From: Trichoplax sp. H2
Taxonomy: Eukaryota; Placozoa; Uniplacotomia; Trichoplacea
DNA length: 64,000 bases
Direction of reading: 5' to 3'
Assembly (NCBI GenBank): GCA_003344405.1
Contig: NOWV01000099.1
Span: 62,001-126,000, forward strand
The notes under the pieces were generated by a model, which made no database searches, had not been told where the DNA came from, and worked only from the letters and a program-made list of their open reading frames with translations. Below are positions 63,465 through 64,000 of this stretch, piece by piece (position 1 is the first letter of the stretch; each line of letters begins with the position of its first letter). Made by a program: the position numbers and the translations under genes.

Positions 63465-64000
63465 TCTGAAAACTTATATCTATATAGATTGCTGTAGTTT
63501 TTTTACCCACAAAAATATTAAGATTTGGATTCGTATAATTTACTTTTAAACTTGTGCAATCCATTCTTTAGTTGGTGACATTAATCCTGTTACCGCATTA
63601 TTTAAAATAGACTTAATATACTCCATCCGAACACGTACAAGTACATTATCGATCTAAAGCTAAAGTGATGTTTCTAATTCTTATCTTATATTTATAGCTT
63701 GTTTGCATCCTGATTAGTAAGTCAATTTCTTTCTAAATTAAATGTCTCTCAAAATCGATAGAAAGAGACCATAGTATTTTAATAAATAATTGTGATAACT
63801 AATGGTATATACTTTAAAAGTCTTAGCAATAATATTATAAGTGAAGAATTAATTTCAATACAGCAGTTAATATTTCATGACGATATATGGTGGTAAATCT
63901 CAAAATTGCTAATTTATTAATCAACATTACAAATTCTATTTTTAATTGTTATCATTTGCATATAGTTTTGCTTTTTAGGTAAGATTTCATAGTTATCTCT
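63465..64000. other. Right-edge sequence, no gene recognised
   Basis: AT-rich to the window end. No exon-like stretch seen. Confidence 0.5.

Overview
The window is animal nuclear DNA: AT-rich, with intron-dense protein genes, GT-AG introns mostly of about 50-500 bp, and proteins very close to vertebrate orthologues. The set of a PTB-SH2 adaptor, a PLEKHG5-type RhoGEF, mTOR, capping protein beta and a CAT-type amino acid transporter is metazoan. Compact introns with high conservation suggest an early-branching animal. A placozoan (Trichoplax/Hoilungia type) is my best guess, but it is an inference from gene style, not a database match. There are no bacterial features, CRISPR arrays or recognisable tRNA/rRNA genes.

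Layout. 1-8166 (+): the 3' two thirds of mTOR (end of the HEAT region, FAT, FRB, kinase, FATC), cut at the left edge and ending in a 16-nt terminal coding exon. 8167-19477: no gene recognised; a degenerate hairpin-bearing repeat series lies at about 12.2-13.6 kb. 19478-24380 (+): a Shc-like adaptor (PTB, proline-rich linker, SH2) in 10 exons. 24381-34830: no confident gene; short tandem repeats, a GTAC-palindrome cluster near 30.1-30.65 kb, a doubled hairpin unit near 33.8 kb and a possible GPCR relic on the minus strand. 34831-42753 (+): a PLEKHG5 (Syx)-like RhoGEF in 22 exons with a long acidic tail carrying twelve 13-residue repeats and a 10-nt last exon. 42754-45995: intergenic, with nested duplications and dense GTAC palindromes. 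45996-48879 (+): CAPZB in 8 coding exons, the first being only the ATG. 50246-52126 (-): an intronless CAT-type SLC7 transporter, tail-to-tail with CAPZB. 52127-64000: gene-poor; a possible GPCR relic near 52.8 kb and a candidate two-exon micro-gene near 63.3 kb.

Functional theme (inference). Several products sit on connected pathways: a phosphotyrosine adaptor with a YxxM motif that could recruit PI3K, mTOR as the growth kinase, and a cationic amino acid transporter that could feed amino acid sensing; the RhoGEF and capping protein beta both act on actin. This is eukaryotic neighbourhood, not an operon, and co-regulation is not shown.

No wholly new system is proven here. The best leads are the two tiny terminal coding exons that naive ORF reading would miss, the GTAC-palindrome clusters, the doubled RNA-like hairpin, and the repeat-expanded RhoGEF tail.
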